Shown here: positions 43,354 to 52,044 of the stretch, in pieces
Numbering within the stretch: the stretch's first letter is position 1
Layout of the letters: every line of letters begins with the position of its first letter
Source: CAUZIZ01 sp965218775
GTDB taxonomy: Bacteria > Acidobacteriota > UBA6911 > RPQK01 > JAJDTT01
Assembly (NCBI GenBank): GCA_965218775.1
Contig: CBDCLS010000005.1
Coordinates: 1,364,001-1,428,000, forward strand
Length of the DNA: 64,000 nucleotides
Direction of reading: 5' to 3'
Program-made: the position numbers and the translations under genes
The notes under the pieces: model-generated
Database searches by the model: none
What the model was told of the DNA's origin: nothing
Seen by the model: the letters and a program-made list of their open reading frames with translations, nothing else

Positions 43354-45547
43354 AGATGAACTCGCTCAGGCTCATGACGGCATGGCAGTATTGTACCAGC
43401 GGGCTATGAGCATCCAAAGACCCCGGCTCCTTTCTTTCCTCCACCGCGCCAGCGCGCCGTTGACTGAGAAACGACAGGCCGATCTCGCGTTCTTCCACTG
43501 TCGGTGGCCGAGAAAGAGCAATCCGGTGTGCCGACTCGATCTGTCGGCCGGGGTCGCCTCCGACTCTGTCTCGCACGCGTTGTGCGAAGCGCTTCGCTTG
43601 CTCCCACACGAATGGCGCATTCAGCATGAACGCCGCACTGCTCGGTGTCGTGCTGATGCCACGAACGCCGACGCTTCGCGAGTTGTCTGGAAGGTCAAAG
43701 ATCTTGAGGACCGGATGGGCGATGAGGCGCGGCGACATGAGGTAGACGGACCGGCGCCAGGTGTCCGGCGTGTCTTTGAAAGGTTCCTTGCGGCTGCCAA
43801 TGGGAATGCTGGGCCCGTACATGTTCGTGCGCAGAGCGCCGGAGACGCTCAACATGTGATCGCGGATGACTTCAGCCTCCATGCGCAAGGGCCTGCGGTG
43901 CCACAGGTACTCGTTGTAAGCGTCGTGTTGCGCCTGAGCCATCTTCATGCTGGCCGCCTGTTTGTACACGGCGCTGTTCATGATCAGCCGGTGGATCGGT
44001 TTCAAGCGCCAGCCCTCCTGGATCAGCTTCGAAGCGAGCCAATCCAACAGAGCGGGGTGCGTGGGCTCGGTACCCAGTCTGCCGAAATCATTCGGGGTGC
44101 TGACGATGCCACGCCCGAAATGATGTTGCCAGAGACGATTGACGATCACCCGAGCCAGCAGCGGACCGGCGCCATACTCGACGTCGGTCAGCCAGTTCGC
44201 AAGCATCCGAAGTTTCGTCGCCTCGACCTGCGCGTCCGGGCCATCCGTGGTCTCGCGATCGGACCGCCAATCCTTGGTGGTGCGACCGCCCCGCATCAAG
44301 ACTCGCAGAAACCCCGGCTCGACTGGCTTGATGGGTCGCTGCCAACTGCCGCCGGCCAAAAGATGGGGTGTGGGTACCTTCAGGGCTACGTACTTGTCGC
44401 CTGCGGCTGGCTTGACCTCGGCTTCGTCGAAGAACGCAGCCGTCAACTGGTAATACTCTTCGGCCGTGATCGGGTCGATCTTGTGGTCGTGGCAACGCGC
44501 ACACCCGACCGTCAGGGCAAGGAACGCTTGACCGGTCGTCGACACCATGTCGTCGAGGCGGTGAAACTTGCGATCGTTCGGGTTGGCGGTCTTGCCCAGG
44601 TTCGTTCCAAGGTGAACGAACCTGCCCAGGTCCCGCCTGCCGGCGGCGAAACCTTTCGGAGCGCCGGCCACCTGGTAGCGGACGAACTCGTTGTAAGGCA
44701 GGTCGTCATTGAAAGCGCGTATCACGGCGTCGCGGAATCGATACGCGTCCTCTCGAATTTCGTTATGCCCGTCGTGTGCTCCGACGCTCTCGCCAAACCG
44801 AGCCACATCCAACCAGTGCCGTGCCCACCGTTCGCCGTAGTGCGGGCTGGCGAGCAACCAGTCGACGAGCTGGCGATAGGCGTCCGCTGAGGAATCTCGA
44901 ACGAACGCCTCGACTTCGTCGGGCGCAGGCGGCAGACCGACCAGGTCAAAGTAGGCGCGGCGAATCAGCGTCCGCCGATCTGCCTCTTGCGCTGGGCGAA
45001 ACTGCTTCTCGTGCAGCTTGGCGAGGATGAAACGATCAATCGGCGAATGACTCCACCTGGCCTCATCCGAACTTGCCGCCGCCGGAGGCAGCGGAGGCGG
45101 ATCGATATGCAGTGGGCGGAAGGCCCAGTGCCGACGTCCCGATTCGAGATCGATCGCCGCCGTATCAACAGCCTGCGAATCTCTCGGATCGGGCGCGCCG
45201 AGGGCCACCCATTTGACGAAGTCAGCGATGACCTCGTCGGGCAGTTTGCCGCCGGGCGGCATCTGCAGCTTGTCGTTCGCGTACTCGAGGGCCTCGATCA
45301 GCATCGACTGATCGGGTCGCCCCGGCACGACGACGGACCCCCGCGAACCACCCCGTTGGACACCCGCCCGCGTGTCGAGTTGCAGTTTCCCCATCAGCGT
45401 CCCCGTGCGGGCGGCCTCCGCCGAGTGACACCGATAGCACCGCTCCGCCAGCACCGGGCGGATCTTCTTCTCGAAGAAGTCGATATGGTTTTGACCGGGT
45501 TCCTCGGGGGCTCCGAGCAGGCTGAGGGCGACTACGAATGCGATCAC
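43343..45547 (-). CDS. PSCyt1/DUF1549/DUF1553 (PSD1) cytochrome-like protein
   Basis: A 734-residue protein from a GTG with AGGTGAGGA upstream. A short N-terminal hydrophobic segment precedes the haem-binding motif CYRCH (37-41, PSCyt1), a DUF1549 domain (LIRRAYFDLVGLPPAPDEVE, GERWARHWLDVARFGES) with a second CARCHDHK motif, and a DUF1553 domain (LARVIVNRLWQHHFGRGIV, HRLIMNSAVYKQA). It is shorter than the second such protein at the right edge because the central insert is small. Translationally coupled to the DUF1501 gene. Confidence 0.9.
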   Translation of the reverse strand: MIAFVVALSLLGAPEEPGQNHIDFFEKKIRPVLAERCYRCHSAEAARTGTLMGKLQLDTRAGVQRGGSRGSVVVPGRPDQSMLIEALEYANDKLQMPPGGKLPDEVIADFVKWVALGAPDPRDSQAVDTAAIDLESGRRHWAFRPLHIDPPPLPPAAASSDEARWSHSPIDRFILAKLHEKQFRPAQEADRRTLIRRAYFDLVGLPPAPDEVEAFVRDSSADAYRQLVDWLLASPHYGERWARHWLDVARFGESVGAHDGHNEIREDAYRFRDAVIRAFNDDLPYNEFVRYQVAGAPKGFAAGRRDLGRFVHLGTNLGKTANPNDRKFHRLDDMVSTTGQAFLALTVGCARCHDHKIDPITAEEYYQLTAAFFDEAEVKPAAGDKYVALKVPTPHLLAGGSWQRPIKPVEPGFLRVLMRGGRTTKDWRSDRETTDGPDAQVEATKLRMLANWLTDVEYGAGPLLARVIVNRLWQHHFGRGIVSTPNDFGRLGTEPTHPALLDWLASKLIQEGWRLKPIHRLIMNSAVYKQAASMKMAQAQHDAYNEYLWHRRPLRMEAEVIRDHMLSVSGALRTNMYGPSIPIGSRKEPFKDTPDTWRRSVYLMSPRLIAHPVLKIFDLPDNSRSVGVRGISTTPSSAAFMLNAPFVWEQAKRFAQRVRDRVGGDPGRQIESAHRIALSRPPTVEEREIGLSFLSQRRAGAVEERKEPGSLDAHSPLVQYCHAVMSLSEFIYVH

Positions 45548-45564
45548 ACGACTTCCTCACCTTT

Positions 45565-45774
45565 TCATTCGAGATTCTCTTCGGATTGTAGCAAGAAATC
45601 CATCAGGGCGTTCCAAGGGAGATTGGCGCAGGTGATTCTTGAACCGTGTTCGAGGACAAGATTCGATATCAGGCGCTTGCCGTCCTTACTTACGGCCAGC
45701 CTTCCGACAGGACCGTCATCTTCTGGGGGAGTTGGCCCGCTGCGCGTGGAAGACTCTACGGCAGTATTTTCAGG
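45565..45774 (-). pseudogene. Short coding remnant upstream of the PSD1 gene
   Basis: An open frame reads ...VGRLAVSKDGKRLISNLVLEHG...ANLPWNALMDFLLQSEENLE, with plausible codon use, and stops at 45565. It has no start codon before the preceding stop at about 45775, so it is a truncated or frameshifted gene end. Family not recognised. Confidence 0.35.
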
Positions 45775-45881
45775 TCACTCTCGGCTTGGTAGGCTGTCAC
45801 TTCCACTTCCCGGCTCCGAGCCCGATCTATGTGTCAGAGTCAGTGTCAGAGTAGATCACCCCTGATCGGCCGCTTTCGCCT

Positions 45882-46022
45882 GAGGCTGTGTGAAAAGTCA
45901 TTCATGATTTCGGATTTGAAATTTTGACTTCATAGGATCGCGTGTAAGCCACGATCTCCGTCGTAGGAAGGGTAAAGAGACCCCTAAATCAAAGAGGTTT
46001 TGGACTTTTCACACAGCCTCGC
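45882..46022. mobile_element. MITE-like element with 18-bp perfect terminal inverted repeats
   Basis: Ends GAGGCTGTGTGAAAAGTC (45882-45899) and its exact complement (46005-46022), 141 bp in all, flanked by a 4-bp direct repeat GCCT. No coding frame. The ends share 12 of 16 bases with the ends of the IS1182-type element at 54.0 kb, which also has a 4-bp duplication. Confidence 0.8.
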
Positions 46023-46088
46023 CTAGAAGCGGACATTCAAGTTTCCCGCGGAAACGTCGAATGAACTACCGCAAATCGGCCATAACCG

Positions 46089-46140
46089 CACAATCGATCT
46101 CCCAAATCCACCTCATTCGAGCCCCCTTTCGCGTATTTTC
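46089..46140 (+). repeat. ~51-bp direct repeat, right copy
   Basis: Near-identical to 41553-41603 in the same orientation. It lies between the MITE and the operator of the creD locus. Confidence 0.85.
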
Positions 46141-46192
46141 TAAAAAACAGGTACATGGAACGGCTGTCGACACAAAATGCTGGACTCTATTC

Positions 46193-46209
46193 ACTTTATG
46201 TTGTAAAGT
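46193..46209. promoter_or_regulatory. Operator-like palindrome ACTTT-N7-AAAGT, site 1
   Basis: ACTTTATGTTGTAAAGT, 45 bp before the membrane-protein start. The same arms and spacing occur at 47340-47356 before creD. The winged-helix regulator encoded between them is the likely ligand. Confidence 0.55.
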
Positions 46210-46254
46210 ACTTGCTAGATGGCCCTTCGGCGACTAGAATATTGTGGGATCCCG

Positions 46255-46839
46255 ATGCCCGTCTTTCTCCAGCACCAAGCCGAAGGCAATCTGCGCTACA
46301 TCCGACAGACGATGGAGCGGGCCACGACGCTCTCCTCCGTCTCCGGCCTCGGGGGAGTGGTCATGGGCTGTGTTGCCCTCCTGGCTAGCGGATTCGCCCA
46401 CTGGCAGGTGGCACGCGGGGATACCAGCAGCCAGCTCCGAATCTGGCTGGCGGCGGCGGTTGTGGCCTTTCTCGTGGGTGTGGTCTCCATGCTCTGGAAG
46501 GCGCGTTCGCTGGGACAGACCCTCTTCAATGACGCCGGACGCCGGTTTCTGACATGCCTTGTGCCCAGCCTCGCCGTCGGTGCTATGTTGACCGCTGCCC
46601 TCTGGTCACGACAACAGTGGAGCGTCATACCCCCAATCTGGATGCTTTGCTACGGAACCGGCATCCTGTCAGCCGGGACCTATGCGGCGCGTCCGGTGCC
46701 CTGGATGGGAGCCGCCTTCCTTGCCTTGGGAACGGTTGCCCTGGCAGAACCCGACTGGAACCAGATTCTGCTGACGGCCACCTTCGGCCTGCTTCATGTG
46801 GCCTTCGGTATTGTGCTGATGAGACGTTTCGGAGGCTGA
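46255..46839 (+). CDS. Integral membrane protein of the creD locus
   Basis: I chose ATG 46255 (MPVFLQHQAEGNLRYIRQTM) because the upstream ATG at 46219 lies almost against the operator. The ~194-residue protein has about five hydrophobic segments (VSGLGGVVMGCVALLASGF, WLAAAVVAFLVGVVSML, LTCLVPSLAVGAMLTAAL). Similar proteins accompany a small winged-helix regulator and CreD in other genomes by my recollection. One base separates it from the regulator gene. Function unknown. Confidence 0.7.
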   Translation: MPVFLQHQAEGNLRYIRQTMERATTLSSVSGLGGVVMGCVALLASGFAHWQVARGDTSSQLRIWLAAAVVAFLVGVVSMLWKARSLGQTLFNDAGRRFLTCLVPSLAVGAMLTAALWSRQQWSVIPPIWMLCYGTGILSAGTYAARPVPWMGAAFLALGTVALAEPDWNQILLTATFGLLHVAFGIVLMRRFGG

Positions 46840-46840
46840 C

Positions 46841-47245
46841 ATGGCGACCAGGGCGAGCCAGGCTCAACATCAGGTCCGGGCCGAACCATCCAGCAAAAGC
46901 CGCCGTCCCTCGCTGGAGACGGTCAAGGGCTTTCTGGCCGACGAGGGTGAACGGAGCTTTCATCGGCTCATTACAGAACGTGTGCGCCTGGGGATCATGA
47001 GCGCTCTTGCCGTCACCAGGACCATGACCTTCACGGAGCTGAAGACCCTATTAGAGGTCACGGACGGCAACCTGAGCGTCCACGCAAGAAAGCTTGAGGA
47101 TGCCAGCCTCATCGAATGCACCAAGGGTTTCGAGGGTCGAGTCCCCAGGACCGAGTATCAGATCACTGGGCTCGGCCGGAGGGTCCTTGAGCGCTATCTC
47201 AAGCACATGGAAGCCCTGATCAAGGCGACGGGTGACCTGGGATGA
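46841..47245 (+). CDS. Winged-helix transcriptional regulator
   Basis: A 134-residue protein: a ~35-residue tail, then a winged-helix domain of the MarR/PadR-like HTH_34 type (LITERVRLGIMSALAVTRTM, FTELKTLLEVTDGNLSVHAR, KLEDASLIECTKGF, RTEYQITGLGRRVLERYL). It follows the membrane protein by one base and precedes creD. The two ACTTT-N7-AAAGT sites flanking it suggest control of both transcripts. Confidence 0.85.
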   Translation: MATRASQAQHQVRAEPSSKSRRPSLETVKGFLADEGERSFHRLITERVRLGIMSALAVTRTMTFTELKTLLEVTDGNLSVHARKLEDASLIECTKGFEGRVPRTEYQITGLGRRVLERYLKHMEALIKATGDLG

Positions 47246-47339
47246 AGCCCACGACCGCCCCACCCGGAAACCCGTTCCCAATACCCGGTTCTTAACCAGT
47301 GGCTGATGGAGAGACATCGACACTATGCCAGGCCCGTAT

Positions 47340-47356
47340 ACTTTGTATCTTAAAGT
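47340..47356. promoter_or_regulatory. Operator-like palindrome ACTTT-N7-AAAGT, site 2
   Basis: ACTTTGTATCTTAAAGT, 29 bp upstream of the creD start, matching site 1 in arms and spacing. TTCATAATAAAC just downstream could contain a -10 element. Confidence 0.55.
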
Positions 47357-47385
47357 TCTTCATAATAAACACAAAGAGGTGAACC

Positions 47386-48723
47386 ATGACTGAGCGGCTT
47401 CAGAACAATCTAATCGTGCGATTCGCGGTGGTAGGCTTCCTGGTACTAATCATGCTGGTTCCCCTGGCGCTCGTGTCCGGACTCTCCAGCGAGCGTCAGG
47501 GCTACTTCCAGCAGACTCTGCATGAGATCGCTGCCAGCTGGGGAAATCAGCAGAAGATCGTCGGGCCGGTGTTGGTGGTGCCGGCCATGCGTAAGGTGCG
47601 GGACGATCGCATCCAGGATGGCCGGGTTGTGGAAACGCGGTGGCGTGAGTCTCCCATGAACGTCATCGTCCTGCCCGACCGTCTCGACATGGACGTCAAG
47701 CTGGAGCATCAGTTTCGACATCGCGCCATCTATGACGTCCCCGTCTTCCAGGCCGAGGTGAATCTTCTTGGCTCCTTCCCGACGCTGGACCTGGACAAAC
47801 TGGACCCCCAACCGGATCGACTGCTTCTGGACGAAGCGAAGCTGGTGATCGGACTGGGCGACATCCACGCGGTAGGCCATATCAGCCAACTGCGTCTGGG
47901 TGACGTCCGGCTGGAAGTGGAACCTGGCAGCCACCATACATTCGTCGCCGAGAAGGGTGTGCACGTGCCGCTGGCGACCTATACCGGCGAAGCAACCGAG
48001 GAGTTCTCGCTGTCGCTGGAGCTCAAGGGCACCGATGGCTTCCACTTCGCCCCGATAGGGGCTGCGACCACCGTCTCGATGCAGTCTTCCTGGCCCCACC
48101 CCAGCTTCTCGGGCGCCTTTCTCCCGGACAGATACGAGATCTCCGCAGATGGCTTTGATGCTCAATGGTCGGTGCATGCCTTTGCTCGCGGGATGCCGGA
48201 TGCCTGGTCGGCGAGTGACAAGCCCCTGACCATCGCCCAGCACCTGGGCGGGGTCCGTCTCCACAATCCAGTGACTCCCTACACGCTGGTGGATCGCGGC
48301 ATCAAGTACGGAGTTCTCTTCGTGGCACTGACCTACCTTGTCTTCGTCTGCTTCGAGCTCATGGCCGGATGCGGGTTTCATCTCGTGCAGTACGGCGTCG
48401 TGGGTCTGGGATTGGCCCTCTTCTATCTCACACTTCTCTCCCTATCCGAGCACATTCGCTTTGGCATCGCCTACACCCTCGCCAGCCTCATCATGACCGC
48501 TCTAATTGCCTGGTACGTGGGAGCCATCACCGGAGAGACCAGGCTCGCCGGCATCATCGCGGCGGTGGAAATGGGGCTCTACGGCATCCTCTACGTCTTG
48601 CTTCAGCTCGAAGACTACGCCCTGTTGACAGGAACCGCGGTGCTCCTGCTCGCCTTCGGGCTGATCATGTATGCAACCCGGGCCCTGGGTGGTGGACAGA
48701 AGGCGGTGGGTGCTACTGCATAG
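47386..48723 (+). CDS. creD: CreD-family inner-membrane protein
   Basis: A 445-residue protein with an N-terminal membrane helix (FAVVGFLVLIMLVPLALV), the CreD signature SSERQGYFQQTLHEIAASWG and QKIVGPVLVVP, a large periplasmic beta-rich part, and about six helices from residue 305 on (YGVLFVALTYLVFVCFELMA, LTLLSLSEHIRFGIAYTLAS). In E. coli CreD belongs to the CreBC stress regulon and affects envelope integrity; here control is more likely by the adjacent winged-helix protein. AGAGGTGAACC precedes the ATG. Confidence 0.92.
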   Translation: MTERLQNNLIVRFAVVGFLVLIMLVPLALVSGLSSERQGYFQQTLHEIAASWGNQQKIVGPVLVVPAMRKVRDDRIQDGRVVETRWRESPMNVIVLPDRLDMDVKLEHQFRHRAIYDVPVFQAEVNLLGSFPTLDLDKLDPQPDRLLLDEAKLVIGLGDIHAVGHISQLRLGDVRLEVEPGSHHTFVAEKGVHVPLATYTGEATEEFSLSLELKGTDGFHFAPIGAATTVSMQSSWPHPSFSGAFLPDRYEISADGFDAQWSVHAFARGMPDAWSASDKPLTIAQHLGGVRLHNPVTPYTLVDRGIKYGVLFVALTYLVFVCFELMAGCGFHLVQYGVVGLGLALFYLTLLSLSEHIRFGIAYTLASLIMTALIAWYVGAITGETRLAGIIAAVEMGLYGILYVLLQLEDYALLTGTAVLLLAFGLIMYATRALGGGQKAVGATA

Positions 48724-48772
48724 AGCGCTGTCTGTAAGATCGGGTGCCGACTATCACAGTTTCCTGGTTCTT

Positions 48773-48837
48773 ACTGCTCACTGCTCCACTGCTCACTATT
48801 CCACTGCTCACTATTCACTACTCACTGGTATTCACTG
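48773..48837 (+). repeat. Tandem ACTGCTCACT-type spacer repeat, copy 2
   Basis: Repeated units ACTGCTCACT, CCACTGCTCACTATT and TTCACTACTCACT in the gap after creD. Related units at 26602-26640 and 57490-57540. Confidence 0.75.
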
Positions 48838-48894
48838 CGGGAAAAACGTACCCTTGATACTTTAACTTTCAACTCATCCTTGAGGAGAACACTT

Positions 48895-49389
48895 ATGAAA
48901 AACGCATGCTCCCTGATCGCTCTTCTGACCCTTGGATTCTCAACCGTGGCGTTGTCTCACCCTCACCTCAGTAAGACGGTGACGGCGACGCTACCCAGTA
49001 AAGTCGAGGCGAATATCAACTACTACACCGTCCCCGCCAACATGACACACATCGAGAAGATCCAGGTGGGTGGTTTTGCTCCCAGCCGGGCAGTCCTCTC
49101 TCTGTCGGGTGCAACCTCGTCGGGGTCGACTGCAGTTCCAGCGGGAGAGTACACCATCGGCGCTGTGAGAAACGCCAGCGATTGGACTCTAGCTCTACAC
49201 CCGAAGCTGGCGCGAGGGGACCAGCCGGACTCATCCAAGTTGATTCTTCTCCATTCCTCCTTTTCGAATTCTGAGGGAACGGCCCATCATTCCTCCTTCG
49301 ATGTGACGCCGGGTCACGGAAGTATGGAGGGAAAAGCGGTCGTCATCTGGCATTTCGGACCCTTGTACCTGGCAGGAGCCTTGGACTAG
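48895..49389 (+). CDS. Secreted DUF2911-like protein
   Basis: ATG 48895 follows GAGGAGA and gives a signal peptide (MKNACSLIALLTLGFSTVALS). The mature ~145 residues contain PAGEYTIGAVRNASDWTLAL and a His-rich segment TAHHSSFDVTPGHGSMEG. The first segment resembles DUF2911 proteins, whose function is unknown. Followed 75 nt later by a secreted cyclase; co-transcription is possible. Confidence 0.6.
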   Translation: MKNACSLIALLTLGFSTVALSHPHLSKTVTATLPSKVEANINYYTVPANMTHIEKIQVGGFAPSRAVLSLSGATSSGSTAVPAGEYTIGAVRNASDWTLALHPKLARGDQPDSSKLILLHSSFSNSEGTAHHSSFDVTPGHGSMEGKAVVIWHFGPLYLAGALD

Positions 49390-49463
49390 GCTGGAGGCGC
49401 CTCGGAGTCCCGGCCAAACGCCGCCTTTTTTGGGGAACCCATCCCTTTTCGGAGGAGTGACCG

Positions 49464-50468
49464 ATGAAGCGACTTAGGAGAACCTCCTTGCTGATCCCGC
49501 TGCTGTCTGCAGGAGTCCTGGCGGGCTGGATCCAACTGTCCTGTTGGGCCGAGCCATCGGGATCTGCGGAACACCACGATTTAACCCAGGCTGACATCCA
49601 GAAGTGGATGAAGGAGCTCTCCAACTGGGGTCGCTGGGGAAAGGAGGATCAGCTCGGCGCCGTTAATCTGATCACACCTCAAAAGAGGAAGGAGGCGGCG
49701 CGACTGGTGGTGGAAGGGGTTTCGGTATCTCTGGCACGCGATACCGAAAAGGAAAAGGCGATCGACAACCCTCAACCCTTCGGGCACAAGATGATTCCCT
49801 CCGATCCCTGGAGCAGCGACAACTACAGCGTCAGCTACCACGGCTTCGCCCACACCCACATCGATTCTCTTTGCCACCTCTCTCACCAGGGCAAACTCTA
49901 TAATGGCTTTGCCAAAACCGAGGTAACCTCGCAGGGAGCCGGGAAGCTGGCCGTCACCAACCTCAAGAACGGGATCTTCACTCGTGGAATTCTGATGGAC
50001 ATAGCCCGTCTGAAGGAGGTCCCATATCTGGAGCCTACCGTGGCCATCTATCCCAAAGACCTGGAGGCCTGGGAAAAGAAGGCGGGTCTGCGGGTGGGAA
50101 GTGGCGACGCCGTATTCATCCGCACGGGCCGCTGGGCCCGCCGGGCAGCCAAGGGACCCTGGGACGTAGGCAAGGCCTCGGCCGGTCTCCATGCCTCCTG
50201 TGCCAAGTGGTTGAAGGAAAGGGATGTGGCTCTGGTGGGAAGTGACGCGGCCAGCGATGTCATCCCCTCAGGAATCGAAGGAGGCGGCCAGCCCATTCAC
50301 TTGCTGCTGCTCAACACCATGGGTGTCCACATCTTCGACAACTGCGACCTCGAGGCACTGGGTGAAGCAGCCGAACAGCGTCGGCGCTGGGAGTTTCTTC
50401 TGACCGCCTCTCCCATCCCGGTTGGCGGCGGAACGGGCTCTCCCTTGAACCCGATTGCGACGTTCTGA
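49464..50468 (+). CDS. Secreted cyclase-family (kynurenine-formamidase-like) metalloenzyme
   Basis: GGAGGAGTG before ATG 49464; signal peptide in the first ~30 residues. The 334-residue protein shows the cyclase/KynB fold: WGKEDQLGAVNLITPQKRKE, the metal motif HGFAHTHIDSLCH (family H-x-G-T-H-x-D), GDAVFIRTGRW, and VALVGSDAASDVIP. The family hydrolyses N-formylkynurenine or related cyclic amides and esters; the substrate here is not known and export suggests an extracellular one. Confidence 0.85.
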   Translation: MKRLRRTSLLIPLLSAGVLAGWIQLSCWAEPSGSAEHHDLTQADIQKWMKELSNWGRWGKEDQLGAVNLITPQKRKEAARLVVEGVSVSLARDTEKEKAIDNPQPFGHKMIPSDPWSSDNYSVSYHGFAHTHIDSLCHLSHQGKLYNGFAKTEVTSQGAGKLAVTNLKNGIFTRGILMDIARLKEVPYLEPTVAIYPKDLEAWEKKAGLRVGSGDAVFIRTGRWARRAAKGPWDVGKASAGLHASCAKWLKERDVALVGSDAASDVIPSGIEGGGQPIHLLLLNTMGVHIFDNCDLEALGEAAEQRRRWEFLLTASPIPVGGGTGSPLNPIATF

Positions 50469-50498
50469 AGGGACCAAAGTTCAGGTTGATGGGTCCGG

Positions 50499-50576
50499 CG
50501 TAGCGGTGGGCTCCAGGCCGCCGTCCGAGCCAAAGGCTTGGAAAAATAAGACTTCGGCCTGGAGGCCAAAGCTACG
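50499..50576 (+). repeat. R1 nested hairpin repeat, copy 5
   Basis: Clearest copy: CGTAGC at the left end pairs with GCTACG at the right; CTCCAGGCCG with CGGCCTGGAG; CCGAGCC with GGCTTGG. It is followed by CCTGAAACCTGAAACCT words at about 50668-50685. Confidence 0.88.
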
Positions 50577-50734
50577 TTCGCCAATGAAGTTGCAGCTTAG
50601 ATCCCCAAAACAAGTAGCCTGAGTCCTCCCGAGCAAAGCCCAAACTGGAAACTAGAACGCGCAACCTGAAACCTGAAACCTCTTCCGACACGTCGTAGAT
50701 AAGAGCTATCATTGAGTGGCTCGAGAACTGCGAG

Positions 50735-51922
50735 ATGGACAAGCTATCTAGACGCTACCTTCTACACTGCGCTTTGGGCACTGCCGGGACAGGTCTCGCT
50801 GTTCAGCCTTCGGAGCTTCTGGGGGCACCGCCCGCAGGCGGATCCCTACCCGTCACAGGAGCGCTTCTGGCGGGGAGTCTCCAAGGTCTCGAGACCGGGA
50901 CGGATTCCTACCGGATCCTCCCAGCCAAGGGAGAAGGGACACGCTTCGGTATCGTGAAAGATCTCTACCAGCACATTCAGGCCAGGTCGGATGTGAAGAG
51001 AGAAATTCTCTACTGGCTGACTGACGGCAGATCCTCCTTCGTCGGTGCCAGCAGCCGTTTCCAGTTCCTGGAGCACATCATCCGGCCCCTCTACGAGAAG
51101 GCCGGAATGCCTATGGCGTTCGGTTTCGGATTGGGAATGCAGGAAAGCCTCTTTCGCAGCTACAGCGTTTCCTACGCCAATGCCAAGGGTATCTGGCAGA
51201 TGCAGTGGGCCGGGCGCAAATACGGATTGCGCGGAGGAGACTACTTCGACGTCCCCAAATCCACTCAGAAACAGCTCGAATACCTGCGGGATCTGGTGCG
51301 GAATTTTGCCTGGAACCTAGAGCTGGTTCTGGTGGACTACAACTACGGTCCGGGCAAGAAGTTCGCCCGCTATCGTTCGGATAGCAATGCCTTTCGAAGG
51401 ATCTCCCACCGACTCCCCAGGCAAACCAGAAAATTCGTACCCCGGATTCTTGCGGCGGCAGCTATCGGTCTCGATCCGGAACGATATGGGGTTCACATTC
51501 CACGGCTCGACACTAGAACAGTCGAGGTCGAACTCGGCCGCAACCTCCACCACCTGGAACTGGGTCTGCTGTTGGGAGTCGACCACTGGAATCTAGGAAA
51601 CCTCAATCCCAGGGAGAACATCCGGACCTGGCTCAAAGAAGGCGAGTCCGTCGTCATCCCTCAGGTGTACGAAAAAGTATTCCGGGAACGCTTCGACAAC
51701 CATCCCTTACGGGAGGACTTCCATGAGTTCGTTTCCAACGTGTATCCGGCTCCTGGTGAGCAAATCGACTACGTGGTAAAGAACGGAGACAGCCTCGGCC
51801 GGATATCCAACCGATTCAAGCAGTGCGGCGTTCAGGGTCCTCAGCACCTGATGCTCTACAACGGGTTGACCAGCTCCGTGATCAGACCTGGCCAGCGTCT
51901 GGCTATTCCCTGCTCAGAATAA
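50735..51922 (+). CDS. Lytic transglycosylase with LysM domain, Tat signal
   Basis: A 395-residue protein with a twin-arginine leader (KLSRRYLLHCALGTAGTG). The SLT domain holds the catalytic Glu137 in FGLGMQESLFRSYSVSYAN and the GIWQM motif (AKGIWQMQWAGRKYG). A LysM domain at about 345-394 (YVVKNGDSLGRISNRFKQCG, PGQRLAIP) binds peptidoglycan. It resembles MltD-like enzymes that cleave murein strands in the periplasm. Confidence 0.9.
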   Translation: MDKLSRRYLLHCALGTAGTGLAVQPSELLGAPPAGGSLPVTGALLAGSLQGLETGTDSYRILPAKGEGTRFGIVKDLYQHIQARSDVKREILYWLTDGRSSFVGASSRFQFLEHIIRPLYEKAGMPMAFGFGLGMQESLFRSYSVSYANAKGIWQMQWAGRKYGLRGGDYFDVPKSTQKQLEYLRDLVRNFAWNLELVLVDYNYGPGKKFARYRSDSNAFRRISHRLPRQTRKFVPRILAAAAIGLDPERYGVHIPRLDTRTVEVELGRNLHHLELGLLLGVDHWNLGNLNPRENIRTWLKEGESVVIPQVYEKVFRERFDNHPLREDFHEFVSNVYPAPGEQIDYVVKNGDSLGRISNRFKQCGVQGPQHLMLYNGLTSSVIRPGQRLAIPCSE

Positions 51923-51943
51923 AGCATCGAGTCAGAGTTAAAT

Positions 51944-52010
51944 CCCAAGATACAAGATAGAAACAAGTTCCAAGTCCCAAGCCTCAAACTCCAAATGAAT
52001 CTCAATTGGC
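51944..52010 (+). repeat. AT-rich CCAAGATACAAG repeat, single arm
   Basis: CCCAAGATACAAGATAGAAAC followed by AGTTCCAAGTCCCAAGCCTC matches the left arm at 30275. No right arm is present. Confidence 0.7.
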
Positions 52011-52044
52011 ACTCCCAATGACGAGTCAAACGGATGCGTATCCG

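Noticed and set aside
43346..44890. 514-residue plus-strand open frame
   Set aside because: Antisense to the well-supported DUF1553 gene; high GC produces long shadow frames here.
46141..46230. Start of the creD-locus membrane protein at ATG 46219
   Set aside because: It is 10 bp from a palindromic operator and leaves no room for a ribosome-binding site; ATG 46255 is preferred.
49393..49431. Rho-independent terminator after the DUF2911-like gene
   Set aside because: There is a run of six T residues but the only preceding stem is short with a long loop.
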